A stretch of 64,000 nucleotides of DNA from Pararhizobium polonicum (lineage in GTDB: Bacteria > Pseudomonadota > Alphaproteobacteria > Rhizobiales > Rhizobiaceae): positions 1 to 64,000 of the forward strand of contig NZ_LGLV01000004.1 of assembly GCF_001687365.1 (NCBI RefSeq), written 5' to 3'. Below the pieces are notes generated by a model. The model searched no databases. It had not been told where the DNA came from and saw nothing but the letters and a program-made list of their open reading frames with translations. Positions 17,950 to 28,130 of the stretch are shown one piece after another; within the stretch, counting starts at the first letter, position 1; every line of letters starts with the position of its first letter. Position numbers and translations under genes: made by a program.

Positions 17950-18690
17950 CTAAACGAGATTGTTGCGAACGGCATAAGCGATGGCCTCGGAGCGGGTCTT
18001 CGTTGCCGTCTTGCGCATCACGCTGGTGATGTAGTTGTTGATGGTATTGCGCGAGATGCCGAGAATGACGGCGATCTCGTCGCTGGTCTTGCCCTCGGCG
18101 ATCCAGAAGAGGCATTCGAGTTCGCGTTCCGTCAATTCGAATTCGCGATCGGTGCGCACGCCGCGCTCGCTGGTGAAGCTGGCGAAATAACCCGTCAACA
18201 GGCCGACATCCCTCAGACTTTCCTGGGACAAGATCACATCCTGCGGGAAGAGCAGCATCAGCGACAGACGGGCGCGCCCGACGTTGAAGGTTATGGCGCA
18301 ATATTCCCGGCTGATACCGCGGCTGACGTCGATGTCATCCGGCAGGCTCATGAAGACCGGTTGCATCACCGAAAGGCATTTCTCCATTTCATTGGTCTTG
18401 GAATGGAGTTGCGACATGACCTTGCCGAGACGTTTGACCACATCGAACGGCCAGTCCGAACATACGACGAAGTCCAGCCCCTCATCCTGCGACAGATCAT
18501 AGCGCGCGAGAAGATAGTGGGTGGCGCCCACATATTCCGTCAGGGCAGCAAGCCCCTTGTTCAGATTGCCGCGCTCGGCGAATTCGCCAAGCCTGCGAAT
18601 GAGCTGCTCCTTGGAGAAAGCCCGTCCAACACCACGCGCCCCAGCGACCGGCGCGGGCCAGACCGCAATCTCTGTTTGTAGAGCATCCAT
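17950..18690 (-). CDS. visN: LuxR-type transcriptional regulator VisN
   Basis: This is VisN (246 residues), the first gene of the visN-visR pair. The C-terminal helix-turn-helix is LTERELECLFWIAEGKTSDE followed by IAVILGISRNTINNYI, residues about 185-240. The N-terminal domain is the ligand-sensor type of this family. The ATG at 18690 follows a GGGGGTAA ribosome-binding site; an upstream extension (to 18825) is not preferred. In S. meliloti VisNR activates rem and through it the class II flagellar genes; rem is not in this window. Confidence 0.92.
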   Translation of the reverse strand: MDALQTEIAVWPAPVAGARGVGRAFSKEQLIRRLGEFAERGNLNKGLAALTEYVGATHYLLARYDLSQDEGLDFVVCSDWPFDVVKRLGKVMSQLHSKTNEMEKCLSVMQPVFMSLPDDIDVSRGISREYCAITFNVGRARLSLMLLFPQDVILSQESLRDVGLLTGYFASFTSERGVRTDREFELTERELECLFWIAEGKTSDEIAVILGISRNTINNYITSVMRKTATKTRSEAIAYAVRNNLV

Positions 18691-19560
18691 GACATTACCC
18701 CCGTGATGGATTCGTCCGTGCTCATTCAAGCGTTTTTGGCCGCCGCCGCCGGCAACTGTATCGAGACGTTCCGCCTTTCTCGACACACGCAAATCAGTAC
18801 GCGAATCACTACATAAAATGTACATCGCCCTCTGCGAAAAACTACTGCCCGCTTATCGGGATTTACTTTTATAGGATTCCATGAAACGATTCGTGACAAG
18901 GTGATTTGCAAGACAGTGCGAATATCCGAAAACAGTGCTCGTAAATTTTAACTAATTGTAATCGTAGAGTTATTGTAGATATTATTGCCTGTGACGCTCC
19001 GCTTCCCTTTGACAGGACGGCGCGATGCTTCCCTTGGCGCGCCAAAACGGCTGAGCAAATCACCATTTTTTTGATCAGTCGCATTTGTCAAGTTTTGATT
19101 TATTTATTTGTTTTTCGCAATGTTGCCGAATTACATCATCGCCACGTACCGTTAAAATCGATGCGCGACGGAAAATCCAAAGTTAAATTTAAAATATTAT
19201 TTCTGTAATAGTTTGCTCACTCTGAATCTTGGCGGATTCCTGGAATCAATACATGGCCGCTCGCTGGCGACGCGCCAGACAAATTCCCTTTTCCCCAGGA
19301 AAAAATTAACATTTTGTTAAATATAATGAATCCCGGAGCAGCCCGTTACCTCGTTTGAAAGCCGCACGATTCTTGCCACCCTGCCTCCGCGCCAGGGCAA
19401 TACAGAAAAATACAGCGAGTCTATTTTCGGCAGAGGCATGGGCGCCACGATTTTCGTGCGGCCTCCCCAGGAGGACCTGTACAATAAAGCCGGACCGCAA
19501 AGATGGTATTCAGATAAAATTTACAATTATTGATTGAATCATCTTTTGCTGTACAAACAG
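18691..19560. promoter_or_regulatory. long AT-rich intergenic region upstream of visN
   Basis: About 870 bases without a recognisable gene separate visN from the fliF terminator. The base composition is clearly more AT-rich than the neighbouring genes. It must hold the visN promoter on the minus strand. Visible symmetric elements are the 12-base palindrome TTGGCGCGCCAA (19034-19045) and CTGGCG/CGCCAG with a three-base spacer (19264-19278). Short ORFs here have no family resemblance and are considered chance. Confidence 0.5.
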
Positions 19561-19587
19561 AAAGACCCGCCGTTGTGGCGGATCTTC
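19561..19587 (-). terminator. rho-independent terminator after fliF
   Basis: The arms AGACCCGCC (19563-19571) and GGCGGATCT (19577-19585) pair with one G-T wobble around the loop GTTGT. On the minus strand the hairpin is followed by a T-rich stretch. It lies about 40 bases past the fliF stop and closes the che-fliF region. Confidence 0.75.
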
Positions 19588-19625
19588 CGTAGCGCTGCGT
19601 GACTGGAGAAAGGAGATACCGCCTC

Positions 19626-21314
19626 TCAGGCCGCTTTCTCGGCGACCCATTTGCGAAGGATCTTGGCGGCGCGTTCCTCGCTGATTTCCACCATGCGGGC
19701 CAATCTGCGTTCCGGACCTTCCTTGACCCGGCGGTTGAAGCCGCCGTCGCTGTCGCCGCCAAGGCTGAGCAGATCGTCGGTGCTGTCGAACCCGAAGTCG
19801 GAGCCGAAGCCTTCCATGAGCGCACCGCCGGCCGCACCTGTCGCCGCCGGGGAGAAGTCCGGCAGTTCCAGGCCGACCGCCTCGTTCTCGGCAAGCGCCG
19901 TGCCACCGGTCCCGAGCCCCATCGCACGGGCCAGTGGACGCATTCCCATCCAGACCACCAGAAAGGCCACCACGATAAAGGCAATGGCGTTGATGATGCC
20001 GCCGAGATTGCGGGTCAGCGTCTCCATGATACCTGGGCCCGCGACCGCCTCGTCGAGCAGCTGGGTATTGACGAAATCCATGGCCGTCAGCGTGATCATA
20101 TCGCCGCGTGCCGGATCCAGGCCGACGGCCGAGGCTACGATCTTCTGCATTTCCTGGATATAGGCATCGATCTTGGCCTGGTCGGCCCCTTCGCCGATCA
20201 TGGCGGCGACCCGGCCACGATTGACCACGACGGCGACGGAGAGCTTTTCCAGCGTGTAGCTGCTCTTGACGGTCGCGACGGTCTTCGAGTTGATCTCGTA
20301 GTTGGTCTGCTCTTCCTTCTTCTCGGTCTGGTCGTTCGACTGCGGCCCGGTGGTGCCGCCGGCCGGAGCCGCCTGGGGAACGTTCTGCTGCACGGTCGCG
20401 GCATTGTCCGGCTGCTGCTGGCTGGACTTCTGCTGTTCCTTGGTGACCCGGGTCGAACGCTCGACACGCGATTCCGGATCGAAGACCGTTTCCTGAATCT
20501 GTTGGGTGTCGGTGTTCAGCTTGGCGGTGACGCTGGAGCGGAAATTGTCCATGCCGAGGAAGGGCGTCAGTGCCTTGTCGATATTGTTTTCGATTTCCCT
20601 CTGGACGTTCTGAACGATCCCCAGCGACTGGTTCATCGCGCTGTTGGACGGATCGTCGCCGGAGGCAAGAAGCTGGCCGGCGGAATCGAGGACCGTGACA
20701 TCGTCGATGCCGAGGCCCGGAACGGATGACGCCACCAGATGGCGGATCGATCCTGCCGCACTGCGGCCGATATTGGCGCTGGCGCGGATCATCACCGAGG
20801 CTGTCGGCTTCTGCTCGGCTCTGCGGAAGCTGCCGCGGTCAGCCATGACGATGTGGACCCTGGCGGCCGAAATACCGGAGATCTGCTGGATGGTACGGGC
20901 GATCTCGCCCTCGAGCGCGCGGACGCGGGTGACTTCCTGCATGAAGGAGGTGAGGCCGAGAGAACCGACATTGTCGAACAGTTCGTAACCGGCATTGGCG
21001 CTGTTCGGCAGGCCGCGCTCTGCGAGGTAGAGCCGCGCCTTGCCCGTCATGCCGACCGGTACCTGCAGGCTCTTTCCGTCGGTGCCAACAGCGAAATTGA
21101 TATTCGCTTCGGCAAGCGCGATGCTGATCTGGTTGAGATCGCTACTCTCCAAGCCGACATAGAGCGTCTCATAGGAGGGCTTGTTGACGTAAAGGCCAGC
21201 GGCGAGAACCATCCCGACCGCAACGACCCCAGCGGCAATCAACGCAATGATTTTACCCTGCCCGAGCCCGGCCAGGTTTTTCGTGACCGTCGAAAGTTGA
21301 TCCAACAGATTCAT
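19626..21314 (-). CDS. fliF: flagellar MS-ring protein FliF
   Basis: This is FliF (562 residues), the MS-ring protein in the inner membrane. It has an N-terminal membrane helix (about residues 23-45), the periplasmic ring domain (YVGLESSDLNQISIALAEAN, GLTSFMQEVTRVRALEGEIA), a second membrane helix near residues 430-455, and a cytoplasmic tail that binds FliG. A Gln/Asn/Thr-rich linker is visible at about 305-355. The ATG at 21314 (MNLLDQLSTV) follows GGAAACAGA; an extension to 21392 was rejected. It lies downstream of cheT after a gap of 274 bases that may hold a separate promoter. Confidence 0.96.
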   Translation of the reverse strand: MNLLDQLSTVTKNLAGLGQGKIIALIAAGVVAVGMVLAAGLYVNKPSYETLYVGLESSDLNQISIALAEANINFAVGTDGKSLQVPVGMTGKARLYLAERGLPNSANAGYELFDNVGSLGLTSFMQEVTRVRALEGEIARTIQQISGISAARVHIVMADRGSFRRAEQKPTASVMIRASANIGRSAAGSIRHLVASSVPGLGIDDVTVLDSAGQLLASGDDPSNSAMNQSLGIVQNVQREIENNIDKALTPFLGMDNFRSSVTAKLNTDTQQIQETVFDPESRVERSTRVTKEQQKSSQQQPDNAATVQQNVPQAAPAGGTTGPQSNDQTEKKEEQTNYEINSKTVATVKSSYTLEKLSVAVVVNRGRVAAMIGEGADQAKIDAYIQEMQKIVASAVGLDPARGDMITLTAMDFVNTQLLDEAVAGPGIMETLTRNLGGIINAIAFIVVAFLVVWMGMRPLARAMGLGTGGTALAENEAVGLELPDFSPAATGAAGGALMEGFGSDFGFDSTDDLLSLGGDSDGGFNRRVKEGPERRLARMVEISEERAAKILRKWVAEKAA

Positions 21315-21588
21315 TCTGTTTCCGCACCCAGTGGCGCATAGTCCGTTCAGGCAACATCGCCCGGAGGAGTAAACATGCGCAGATCCAAACATTCGGGTTT
21401 ACTGGATCGATCCGGTGCCTGTCCGGCTTCGGCAAATCACGCACAAATCTACCAGTCCCGATTGGCACACTAGGAAACGAAACTTGCGCGAACTTGTCTT
21501 GGAAGGCCGCTTTTGGCTGCAGTGCAAAATAGCCGTCCGGCCCGGGCGGTTCCTGGAATGAAACCGCCGAGGCGAATATCGGCTGCTG

Positions 21589-21981
21589 CTAGAAGGCTTC
21601 GAAGTCGCCGGCCGCTTCCGTCAGTGGCTGGGAATGGCCGTGCCGCAGCATACCGTTGCCGAGCGATTTCTGCATATCGGCAAGCTTGACGAGATTGAGC
21701 GCTGTCGTCACATCCACCAGCCAGGACTGGGGAATGGCCGCGGTGACCGTATCGATGAACTCGGCAAGGCCGCGCGTCTTCTGGACGGCAAGGTCGATCC
21801 CCTGCAAAACCTTGATGCGATCGGCCGATTCCAGAACCACCTCGCCGTGAACATCGCTGAGCATCGGCTCGATCCGCTCGATGAGATAAGCCACATCATA
21901 GAGTTCCGAGACGATGCGCATCATCACGTCGGGGAGCGCCTCGTCGACGTGAGGCATATGGCTCTTCAGTTCAGTCAGCAT
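21589..21981 (-). CDS. cheT: CheT, putative chemotaxis phosphatase
   Basis: This 130-residue protein is encoded between cheD and fliF, the position of cheT in Sinorhizobium meliloti. It appears mainly helical. The helix VLQGIDLAVQKTRGLAEF has Asp63 and Gln67 in the DxxxQ arrangement found in CheZ, whose Gln activates the water that removes phosphate from CheY-P. This supports, but does not prove, a phosphatase role. As I recall, S. meliloti CheT has been reported to act in signal termination. It starts 91 bases after cheD ends, so it may still share the che transcript. Confidence 0.8.
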   Translation of the reverse strand: MLTELKSHMPHVDEALPDVMMRIVSELYDVAYLIERIEPMLSDVHGEVVLESADRIKVLQGIDLAVQKTRGLAEFIDTVTAAIPQSWLVDVTTALNLVKLADMQKSLGNGMLRHGHSQPLTEAAGDFEAF

Positions 21982-22072
21982 TACTCATCCTCACGCTGCA
22001 CAATTGCCGTCCAAGACTTCCCAGCCCGCGGCCAAGCCACATCCCGGGCGCATCCCGGATACCGCCCAGGCA

Positions 22073-22627
22073 CTAGAAAAATTCGATCGCGTTATCGGCC
22101 GGCTTCGGCACAGGCCTGGGGCGCTGCTCCTGGGCGACCGTCTTCTGCGTTTCCACGCCCGTCAGGGCATATTGCCGGGCACGGCCGCTGAGCGGCCAGT
22201 ATTCGAGCTTGCGGCCGTGATCGCCGCCGGTGCTCTCCCCAACGATCTGTATGCCTTCGTCCATCAGGAACTGCCGGGCAAACAGCGCATTCTGTTCGCC
22301 GACATTGGAGAAACGCGCGATCGTCTTTGCACCACCAAAAATCTTCGCCTCCAGCCGCTCGCGACGGGCGCCCTTCTTCAAGAGCCCGTTGATCAGCAGT
22401 TCCATCAGATGCACGCCGTAACGCGTTGCATCGCCGCCTGAAGAAATTGCATCCGCCGATCCCGGCAGAAGGAAGTGATTCATGCCACCGACACCCGCAA
22501 CCGGGTCGCGCATGCAGGCAGCCACGCAGGAGCCGAGGATGGTCGCAAGTACGACGTCTGGATCATTGACCACCTTCCACTCACCCTGGATGACATGCAC
22601 ACGCTTGACGGCGGCTTCGGTGATCAT
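22073..22627 (-). CDS. cheD: chemoreceptor glutamine deamidase CheD
   Basis: This is CheD (184 residues), which deamidates specific glutamines of chemoreceptors and can interact with CheC/CheY-type partners. The catalytic Cys/His/Thr set fits Thr29, Cys34 and His51 in [15 protein letters not shown] and GMNHFLLPG. The segment [12 protein letters not shown] is also family-typical. Its start overlaps the cheY2 stop by four bases. It sits in the normal rhizobial che order. Confidence 0.95.
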   Translation of the reverse strand: MITEAAVKRVHVIQGEWKVVNDPDVVLATILGSCVAACMRDPVAGVGGMNHFLLPGSADAISSGGDATRYGVHLMELLINGLLKKGARRERLEAKIFGGAKTIARFSNVGEQNALFARQFLMDEGIQIVGESTGGDHGRKLEYWPLSGRARQYALTGVETQKTVAQEQRPRPVPKPADNAIEFF

Positions 22628-23013
22628 TTGAGCGCCCCGAACACAGCCTCGATCGCCGCCTTCATCTTTTCGATGGTGAAGGGTTTGGCGAGAACATTGT
22701 TGGCGCCGAGCGCTGCCGCCTTGGTGACCAGCGCTCGGTCGCCCTGCGCTGTCAGCATGATGAAGGCCGCCTTCTTCGTGGCCGGATTGTTGCGCACGGC
22801 TGCAAGCAGGCCAAGACCATCCATCTTCGGCATGTTGAAATCGGAAATCACCAGATGGTGCGGCTGCGCCGCCATGATCTTGGCGCCCTGTTCGCCATCG
22901 CCGGCGACCGTGATCTGCTTGAAACCAAGCTGCTGCAAAGCATCGCCCAACAGCAGGCGACTGGTGACCTGATCATCGACGATCAGAACTTTGATTTTTT
23001 CCGCTAGGGACAT
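22624..23013 (-). CDS. cheY2: chemotaxis response regulator CheY2
   Basis: This is a single-domain receiver of 129 residues. The acidic pair is Asp13-Asp14, the phosphoryl-accepting Asp is at residue 58 ([13 protein letters not shown]), and the conserved Lys lies in VLAKPFT. In rhizobia with two CheY proteins the one between cheB and cheD, CheY2, acts on the motor while CheY1 drains phosphate. It directly abuts cheB upstream and overlaps cheD. Confidence 0.94.
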   Translation of the reverse strand: MSLAEKIKVLIVDDQVTSRLLLGDALQQLGFKQITVAGDGEQGAKIMAAQPHHLVISDFNMPKMDGLGLLAAVRNNPATKKAAFIMLTAQGDRALVTKAAALGANNVLAKPFTIEKMKAAIEAVFGALK

Positions 23014-24069
23014 TTATTCGCTTCCTTCTCTTCGGGCGGCGGTGCTTTTCAAGACTTCTTCCCCGATTGAGCCGAGGGGGAGTTGGGTTTCGACGGCGCC
23101 CAGTTCATAGGCAACCCTCGGCATTCCATACACGACACAGGTTTTTTCATTCTGACCGAATGTGCGGGCACCTGCGTGGCGCATTTTCAAGAGACCGGAC
23201 GCGCCGTCGCGGCCCATTCCGGTCAAAATCACACCGACTGCGTTGCGGCCTGCAAGTTCCGCGACGGAATCGAACAGCACATCGACGGAAGGACGATGGC
23301 CGTTTACCGGTTCGCGGTCCAGCAGGCGGCAGCTGGGCGATGATGCGTTGACGACCTGCAGGTGGCGCTCGCCACCGGGTGCCAGGTAGACCTTGCCGAT
23401 TTCCAGCCGGGCGCCATCGGTTGCTTCCTGCACCGTTGGAGCGCAGAGGCGGTTCAGGCGCTCGGCAAAGCTCTTGGTGAACGTATGCGGCATGTGCTGC
23501 GTGATCAGCGTCGGCGGGCAATTGGCCGGAAACTTCTGCAGCACCGCGATCAGGGCCTCGACGCCGCCAGTGGACGAGCCGATCGCGATGATCTTGCGGC
23601 CCGCCCTGTAGTCGGAAGATGCATTGGCGTTGGCAGCGCTCGGTGCGGCAACCTTGTTGCCGGAGATGATGTACTTGCGTTGCGACCGTGCGGCGGCCTT
23701 CACCTTTTCGGCGAGATCGCCAAACGGATGCGGATCGCCGGGCAGCGGCTTGCCGACGCAATCGAACGCGCCGATTTCCAGCGCCGCGAGGGACGCTTCC
23801 GCCCCCTTGTGCGTCAGCGTCGACACCATGATCACCGGCATCGGGCGCAGGCGCATGATCTTTTCGAGGAATTCCAGCCCGTTCATGTTGGGCATCTCGA
23901 TATCGAGCGTGATGACGTCCGGATCGAGATCCTTGATTGCCTGCCGTGCCTGCATGGCGTCGGCGGCCTGGCCGATCACCTGGACGTCCGGATCGCTGCT
24001 GAGGATGGCCGTGATCAATCCGCGCATCGTGGCGCTATCGTCGACGACAAGAACGCGTGCGGCACTCAT
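23014..24069 (-). CDS. cheB: chemotaxis methylesterase CheB
   Basis: This is CheB (351 residues), which removes methyl groups from receptors when phosphorylated. The receiver domain covers about residues 1-120 with Asp10-Asp11 and phospho-Asp56 ([13 protein letters not shown]). The methylesterase domain from about 158 to 345 has the catalytic Ser in AIGSSTGG (near 166), His in [12 protein letters not shown] and Asp in GMGRDGASG. It overlaps cheR by four bases and abuts cheY2. Confidence 0.97.
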   Translation of the reverse strand: MSAARVLVVDDSATMRGLITAILSSDPDVQVIGQAADAMQARQAIKDLDPDVITLDIEMPNMNGLEFLEKIMRLRPMPVIMVSTLTHKGAEASLAALEIGAFDCVGKPLPGDPHPFGDLAEKVKAAARSQRKYIISGNKVAAPSAANANASSDYRAGRKIIAIGSSTGGVEALIAVLQKFPANCPPTLITQHMPHTFTKSFAERLNRLCAPTVQEATDGARLEIGKVYLAPGGERHLQVVNASSPSCRLLDREPVNGHRPSVDVLFDSVAELAGRNAVGVILTGMGRDGASGLLKMRHAGARTFGQNEKTCVVYGMPRVAYELGAVETQLPLGSIGEEVLKSTAARREGSE

Positions 24070-24974
24070 GCGTGGCCTCCATGCGCCTTGCCTGTGTAGC
24101 GATAGGTGGTGATGCCGATATTGTCGAAAACCGTCTTCGCATCACCGGAAACGCGCTCGGAATGGCCGATGTAAAGATGCCCTCTGGGATTGAGCATCCC
24201 GGAAAACCGGGACCAGATTTTCATCTGCGTCGGCTCGTCGAAATAGATGACGACGTTGCGGCAGAAGATGACGTCGAACTGTCCCTTGAATGGCCACTGG
24301 GCCATGAGGTTCAGCTCGTTGAAGGTGATCAGCTTTTTGACCCGATCGTCGACCTGCCACTTCTGGCGGCCGTTGACGCTGATCTCCGAGAACCACTGCT
24401 TGCGCATCGCCGGGCTGACCGTTTCAAGGGCCGTCGCATCGTAGGCGCCGGCCCGGGCAAGTGCCAGGATCTTGGGATCGATATCGGTGGCAAGAATGCG
24501 GAAATCGTAGTCCGCCGCATTCGGCAGCATCGACAGCACCGTCAGGGCAATGGAATAGGGCTCCTGCCCGTCCGAACAGGCAGCTGACCAGATGCGCACC
24601 CGGCCGCCATTTCTGGCACGCGCCAGGAGCTCCGGCAGCACATCGGATTTCAGATGCTCGAAATGGTGGTTCTCACGGAAGAAACGGGTGAAATTCGTGG
24701 TCAGGTGCGAGAGCATGTCGCGACGCACGGCAGCGCCGGCCGGCGAGGAAACCAGCTGGCAATATTCGCGAAAGCCCTTCACACCAATATTGCGGATATG
24801 CTTGGAAAGCCTGGAATAGACGAGCGAAGCCTTCGTTTCATTGAGATAGATGCCGGCATCGGCATAGATCATCGCAGCAATCTCGGCGAGGTCACGGCGT
24901 GTCAACGGATATTCTCCGCTCGCCAGGCACTCGTCCGGGGATAGCTTGCTGTCAAAGGCGGCTGGCATGTTCAT
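24066..24974 (-). CDS. cheR: chemotaxis methyltransferase CheR
   Basis: This is CheR (302 residues), the S-adenosylmethionine-dependent receptor methyltransferase. The N-terminal helical domain (about 20-85) is followed by the SAM-binding domain with [19 protein letters not shown] and [15 protein letters not shown], and a late [17 protein letters not shown] motif. It overlaps cheW upstream and cheB downstream by four bases each, indicating translational coupling. Confidence 0.97.
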   Translation of the reverse strand: MNMPAAFDSKLSPDECLASGEYPLTRRDLAEIAAMIYADAGIYLNETKASLVYSRLSKHIRNIGVKGFREYCQLVSSPAGAAVRRDMLSHLTTNFTRFFRENHHFEHLKSDVLPELLARARNGGRVRIWSAACSDGQEPYSIALTVLSMLPNAADYDFRILATDIDPKILALARAGAYDATALETVSPAMRKQWFSEISVNGRQKWQVDDRVKKLITFNELNLMAQWPFKGQFDVIFCRNVVIYFDEPTQMKIWSRFSGMLNPRGHLYIGHSERVSGDAKTVFDNIGITTYRYTGKAHGGHA

Positions 24975-25438
24975 GCAGCTTCACTTTCGGAATGAGGAAA
25001 GACGGCTTCCAGTTCGATCAGGCAGATCATCCGCCCTTCGATCGCCAGGATGCCGCGGGCAAATGTCCGCTCGAACTCGGACGTCATATCCGGTGTCGGC
25101 TGGATATCCTCGTCCTTGATCGTCAGAATATCGGAGACCGCCTCGACGAGGAGGCCGACGACCTTGTTCCTCACCTGCGTCACGATGATGACGTGGCGCA
25201 CGGTCGGTTCGGCAGGCTTCATTCCCAGACGCGCCGACAGATCGATGATCGGCAGGACAGCGCCGCGCAGGTTGATCACGCCCAGCACATATTGCGGCGC
25301 ATGTGGCATCGGCGTCGCCGGTGTCCAGCCGCGGATTTCCCGCACGGACATGACGTTGACGCAGAATTCCTGATCTCCAATTCGGAACGCGATCAGTTCG
25401 CGCCCTCCATTCGTCAGATGTTTTGCCAGATCCGTCAT
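24971..25438 (-). CDS. cheW: chemotaxis coupling protein CheW
   Basis: This is CheW (155 residues), the adaptor that joins CheA to receptors. The family features FRIGDQEFCVNVMSVREIRG, YVLGVINLRGAVLPIIDL and the final IEGRMICLIELE are present. The ATG at 25438 is four bases after the cheA stop with AGGGTAAG as ribosome-binding site. The longer in-frame reading to 25633 lies inside cheA and was rejected. It sits between cheA and cheR. Confidence 0.96.
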   Translation of the reverse strand: MTDLAKHLTNGGRELIAFRIGDQEFCVNVMSVREIRGWTPATPMPHAPQYVLGVINLRGAVLPIIDLSARLGMKPAEPTVRHVIIVTQVRNKVVGLLVEAVSDILTIKDEDIQPTPDMTSEFERTFARGILAIEGRMICLIELEAVFPHSESEAA

Positions 25439-25442
25439 AGTC

Positions 25443-27746
25443 TTACCCTGCGGCGGCCAGCGATGATTCGAGTTGCAGGGGCTGGCCGCGCGATGCCGAA
25501 ACGACGGCATCCACGTCCAGGATGAGAGCGACACGGCCATCACCGAGAATGGTGGCGGCGGCAATGCCGGGCACGTGCGTATAGTTGGCTTCCAGGCTCT
25601 TGATGACGACCTGGCGCTGGCCCTGGATGGCATCGACCATCAGGGCGCGCTGGCCGCCGCCTTCGGATTCGACCAGAAGGGCGACACCTTCCACCGGATT
25701 GGCCTGGGTGGCGCGAAAGTTCAGGATACGGCCGACATCGACCAGCGGGCAGAACGAATTGCGGATCGAGATCAGCCGCTGCGTTGCACCGAAGGAATGG
25801 ATCGCGGCGGCATCCGGCTGCAGGGTTTCGACGATCGCCGTCAGTGGTACGACCAACGTCTGGCCGGCGACCGTGACGACCATGCCGTCAAGCACGGCCA
25901 GCGTCAGCGGCAAGCTCATGGTGAAGGTCGAACCGTGCCCCGGCTTGGACGAGATGTTGATGCGGCCGCCGAGCGCCTGGATGGAACGTTTGACCACGTC
26001 CATGCCGACGCCCCGGCCGGACAGGTCGGAGACCTTGTCGGCGGTCGAGAAACCGGCGTGGAAGATCAGGTTGTCGATTTCCTCGTCCGACAGATTGGCG
26101 TCGGCCGCGATCAGGTCGTTGTCGATGGCCTTCTGGCGTACCTTCTCGCGGTTGATACCGGCACCGTCGTCGGACAACTCGATGACGATACGGCCCGATC
26201 GATGCTTGGCGGTCAGCTTGACCGTGCCTTCGGCGCTCTTGCCGGCGGCAAGACGCTTTTCCGGCATTTCCAGACCGTGATCGACGGCATTGCGGATCAT
26301 ATGTGTCAGCGGCTCGGCAAGCTTGTCGATGACCGTCTTGTCAACTTCGGTGTTTTCCCCCTCGGTCACGAGGCGAACCGACTTGCCGGTAATGTCGGCA
26401 ATTTCACGGACCGTGCGGGCCATGCGCTGGAAGACCGGCTTGACCGGCTGGGCGCGGATGGCCATGACCGAATCCTGGATTTCCCGGGTCAACTGCTGAA
26501 GCTCTTCCAGACCCATATTGATCGAGGAAACGCCGTTCGAGTCATTCTCGATGACGCTCTGCGACAGCATCGCCTGATTGATGACGAGTTCGCCGACGAG
26601 GTTGATCAGGCGATCGACGCGATCGAGATCGACGCGGATCGTCGGCGCGGCCGCCGAAGACGCCTGCTGGGCATTGTTCTGGGGAGCTGCTGACACAGTT
26701 TTTTCGCTGACCGCGGCACGCGCGGCGTTACCGGTCACCTGCAAGACATTGCTCGCGGCTTCCGCGGCAGCGACGGCTGCTTGCTGGGCAGCGGCAATCT
26801 GCTCTTCCTCTTCGACGACGCCGAGCGGCGCATCCAGCTCGTCATCGAGCGCCGAGAGATCGAACGGAACCGGCTGCATCGGCAGATCGTCGTCGGAGGC
26901 GTCTGCAATTTCGCCCGTTTCCACGGCCGTCACGTCAAGATCGCAGTCCCATTCGGCAAATTCGAACACCGCCCGGATGGCGTCTTCGCCCTTGTCGGTC
27001 CGGATCGACGCCCTCCAGGAAAAATAGGCCGCTTCCGGATCCATCTGGTCGAGCGGCGGCAGGCTGTCCATATTGCAATGGATGCTCATTTCACCCAGCC
27101 GCGAGAGGTCGCGCAGGAGCAGCGTTGCCTCATTGCCCTTGGTGTAGAGTTCGGACTTCGGCTTGAAGACGACGTCATAGGCCGGAAGACCGCTTGAGGC
27201 TTCGTCTTCGTCACCACCGAAATCATCGAAGGAGAAGGCGACGGGCACAAAATCGTGCTCGTTGACAGCCGGTTCGGCGGGCGCGGCCTTGGCAACGGGA
27301 GCAGGCTTTGCCACGGCAGCCTTGGGTGCTGCCGGCTCGGAAGCCGGCGCGGCAGGCGGCGCTTCGCCCTTGGCGAGCGCCTCCAGTTCCCGGATCAGCT
27401 GGTTCGAGCGGGCCTGATCGACACTGCCGCCGTCGCGGGCGACATTGGTGAGGTCGGCCAGAACGTCCGCCGATTTCAGCATGACCTTCAGGACATCCTG
27501 TGTCGGCTCCAGCTTGTTGGAACGAACGCAATCAAGAGTGGTCTCAAACACATGTGCGAAAGAGACAAGATCATCCAGCCCGAAAGCCCCGGCGCCACCC
27601 TTGATGGAGTGGACCGCACGGAACACCGCGTTCACCGTTTCCGGATCACGGTCGCCGTCATTCAGCCGCAGGAGACCGGATTCCAGTTCAGCGAGCTGCT
27701 CCTCGCATTCCTGAAAGAAAATCTCTTTGATTTCGTTCATATCCAT
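25443..27746 (-). CDS. cheA: chemotaxis histidine kinase CheA
   Basis: This is CheA (767 residues), the histidine kinase of the array. The HPt domain is N-terminal with phosphorylated His46 in AVHSIKGGAGAFGL. A long Ala/Pro-rich linker around 130-160 leads to the CheY/CheB-binding region, then dimerisation (RVDRLINLVGELVINQAMLS), the ATPase core with HMIRNAVDHGLE, DDGAGI and GRGVGMDVVK, and a C-terminal CheW-like regulatory domain. It follows cheY1 and precedes cheW. The first or third codon (both ATG) may be the start. Confidence 0.97.
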   Translation of the reverse strand: MDMNEIKEIFFQECEEQLAELESGLLRLNDGDRDPETVNAVFRAVHSIKGGAGAFGLDDLVSFAHVFETTLDCVRSNKLEPTQDVLKVMLKSADVLADLTNVARDGGSVDQARSNQLIRELEALAKGEAPPAAPASEPAAPKAAVAKPAPVAKAAPAEPAVNEHDFVPVAFSFDDFGGDEDEASSGLPAYDVVFKPKSELYTKGNEATLLLRDLSRLGEMSIHCNMDSLPPLDQMDPEAAYFSWRASIRTDKGEDAIRAVFEFAEWDCDLDVTAVETGEIADASDDDLPMQPVPFDLSALDDELDAPLGVVEEEEQIAAAQQAAVAAAEAASNVLQVTGNAARAAVSEKTVSAAPQNNAQQASSAAAPTIRVDLDRVDRLINLVGELVINQAMLSQSVIENDSNGVSSINMGLEELQQLTREIQDSVMAIRAQPVKPVFQRMARTVREIADITGKSVRLVTEGENTEVDKTVIDKLAEPLTHMIRNAVDHGLEMPEKRLAAGKSAEGTVKLTAKHRSGRIVIELSDDGAGINREKVRQKAIDNDLIAADANLSDEEIDNLIFHAGFSTADKVSDLSGRGVGMDVVKRSIQALGGRINISSKPGHGSTFTMSLPLTLAVLDGMVVTVAGQTLVVPLTAIVETLQPDAAAIHSFGATQRLISIRNSFCPLVDVGRILNFRATQANPVEGVALLVESEGGGQRALMVDAIQGQRQVVIKSLEANYTHVPGIAAATILGDGRVALILDVDAVVSASRGQPLQLESSLAAAG

Positions 27747-27761
27747 GGGGGTAATCCTGGC

Positions 27762-28127
27762 TTAGGCGGTTACGCGCTCGATGGCATCGATCAGTTTTGT
27801 CGGATCGAACGGCTTGACGATCCAGCCGGTCGCGCCTGCCTGGCGGGCGCGGTTCTTCTTTTCCGCGTCGCTTTCCGTCGTCAGCACGAGGATCGGGATG
27901 GCCCGGAATTTCTCGTTCTTGCGCACACCCTCGATGAAGCCGAAGCCATCGAGACGGGGCATGTTGATGTCGGTGACGATGACGTCCGGATTGGCATCCT
28001 CGAGAATTTCGAGCCCCTCGATGCCGTCTTCCGCCTGGATCGTTTCGAATCCGGCATTGTTCAGCGTGACGAGCAGCATGTTCCGGATGGTTCTGGAATC
28101 ATCGACTGTGAGAACTTTCTTTTTCAT
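27762..28127 (-). CDS. cheY1: chemotaxis response regulator CheY1
   Basis: This is a single-domain receiver of 121 residues. Asp9-Asp10 form the acidic pocket, Asp53 (VTDINMPRLDG) is the phosphorylation site, and Lys in GWIVKPFDP is conserved. In S. meliloti the CheY encoded between cheS and cheA, CheY1, serves as a phosphate sink. The same role is inferred here from position. Only three bases separate it from cheS upstream. Confidence 0.94.
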   Translation of the reverse strand: MKKKVLTVDDSRTIRNMLLVTLNNAGFETIQAEDGIEGLEILEDANPDVIVTDINMPRLDGFGFIEGVRKNEKFRAIPILVLTTESDAEKKNRARQAGATGWIVKPFDPTKLIDAIERVTA

Positions 28128-28130
28128 TTC

